Positions 63,181-64,000 of a stretch of 64,000 nucleotides of DNA are shown piece by piece. The DNA comes from Pardosa pseudoannulata (lineage: Eukaryota; Arthropoda; Arachnida; Araneae; Lycosidae), in contig CM063509.1 of NCBI GenBank assembly GCA_032207245.1, forward strand, positions 105,305,521 through 105,369,520, in the 5' to 3' direction. The number at the start of each line of letters is the position of its first letter. The first letter of the stretch is position 1. The notes under the pieces are model-generated. The model was not told where the DNA came from and made no database searches. It saw only the letters and a list, made by a program, of their open reading frames with translations. A program made the position numbers and the translations under genes.

Positions 63181-63226
63181 AAAGAAAAAATTGTATCGTA
63201 TTTTTCTGTAAATCTCAACATATTGA

Positions 63227-63391
63227 CGCATTGTGGGCGTGTACATTTCGCAGCGGAATTGTACCGGCAGCGGGGGTTTTGCTCATAAATGTAGTTCTGT
63301 TAAATTTCAATAGATCGAAAATTACTTCATTTTTTAACCAACTTTTGCATTTTATATTGAAATTTATAAACAAATATATAAATAGACAAAC

Positions 63392-63422
<31 letters not shown>

Positions 63423-63433
63423 TAAATAAATAA

Positions 63434-63500
<67 letters not shown>

Positions 63501-63793
63501 CATTTTCGCAAAGATAAATATAAAGTTAATTTTAAATCTAAATTGATTTTTTTAATCAACCTTCCCGTTCTGTGGTTCCGCATCGACTGATGTAAAAACT
63601 AGTTTTTATTTGCCTAAATTTTTCCAGAATCTATGTAGTAGACAAGAGCATTCGGCTTCGTTTCCCTGTATATACCGTTATTTATGTACCCACAAACAAA
63701 CCATGTTGTTACACTAACCCGTACTAGTACGTGACTCGCGCTCAAGTATCAGTCGTCAGAAAACGTACTAGTACTTCTCCGGCATACAATGTG
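63227..63793 (+). mobile_element. piggyBac-like TTAA element family B with internal (TA)n
   Basis: Left flank TTGA (decayed TTAA) at 63223-63226, right TTAA at 63794-63797. Start CGCATTGTGGGCGTGTAC, right end CGGCATACAATGTG. The CGTACTAGTACG palindrome is near 63721, with a one-base-changed second copy near 63762. The interior matches 35768-36233; a TA tract has expanded at 63391-63496. Confidence 0.8.
63391..63496. repeat. (TA)n tract inside a TTAA element
   Basis: Absent from the sister copy at 35768-36233, so it arose after insertion. Confidence 0.93.
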
Positions 63794-63797
63794 TTAA

Positions 63798-64000
63798 AAA
63801 AATTGAAAGAAAAAGTTGAAATATTTCACGTAGAACGCTACAGAATATACTCTGTGTGACTTGCAGGTTGTTAACGACAAGTTTTACGATTATCAGTAAA
63901 AATTCTAAAATAAATGAGTATTTAAAAATTTTCAATCTTGAAAAAAAAAATAAATAAAAACAAAAATAAAAAAAAATTATTAAAATTTTAAAAATGGATG
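63798..64000. other. A-rich sequence to window end
   Basis: A-rich with AAATA repeats near 63945-63985; nothing else supported. Confidence 0.4.

Noticed and set aside
62851..63246. 131-codon minus frame in the last GC-rich patch
   Set aside because: It overlaps an opposite-strand frame, has no motif and runs into a TTAA element; GC-rich DNA gives such frames by chance.

Overview
The window looks like a gene-poor, AT-rich stretch of an animal nuclear genome. The repeat content (mariner, Tigger/pogo, piggyBac, hAT, Helitron, a tRNA-derived SINE, LTR retrotransposons, several satellites) fits an arthropod. An AT-rich chelicerate such as a spider is my best guess, but that is inference from repeat style and base composition, not proof. 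I find no complete host gene. The only host-like coding candidate is one possible first exon on the minus strand near 30.9-31.1 kb. All recognisable long coding regions belong to dead transposons.

Layout. 1-10 kb: a promoter-like GC patch (540-740), an 80-bp minisatellite grown out of a duplicated precursor (961-3020), TA microsatellites, a TTAA-flanked element (5071-5577), a full-length dead Tigger/pogo transposon sitting inside a TA tract (6735-9082) and an LTR-like repeat. 10-20 kb: a piggyBac deletion derivative that still encodes the C-terminal cysteine-rich finger, a degenerate ~127-bp tandem array, a fold-back element with 235-bp arms plus a second copy interrupted by a solo LTR, a THAP-domain remnant and a second solo LTR. 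20-27 kb: the first of seven related Helitron-like copies, Tigger MITEs, a full-length dead mariner, and a three-level nest (Tigger MITE > SINE > TTAA element). 27.8-30.5 kb: a ~103-bp satellite arranged in higher-order blocks. 30.9-38.8 kb: the candidate exon, a second three-level nest (TTAA element > Tigger MITE > SINE), a second Helitron family, TTAA elements, a Harbinger MITE and SINE relics. 39-49 kb: Helitrons, a solo LTR with heat-shock-element-plus-TATA architecture and a second repeat with the same architecture, a 53-bp minisatellite, and a fold-back element inside a TA tract. 49-64 kb: more Helitrons, a chain of three hAT elements separated by the same 8-bp sequence, nested hAT MITEs, two solo LTRs with perfect 5-bp target duplications, a GC-rich non-repetitive block (54.6-55.5 kb) that is the best candidate for conserved regulatory DNA, a mariner remnant, and a final GC-rich patch.

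The copies do not work together as a pathway. Their nesting gives a relative history, because target-site duplications and paralogous empty sites let the order of insertions be read directly. The most unusual signals are the ladder of small hairpins with covarying stems in one LTR family, the HSE+TATA promoter layout in two dispersed repeats, the TTAA element families with palindromes beside their ends, and the four-fold use of one 8-bp hAT target.
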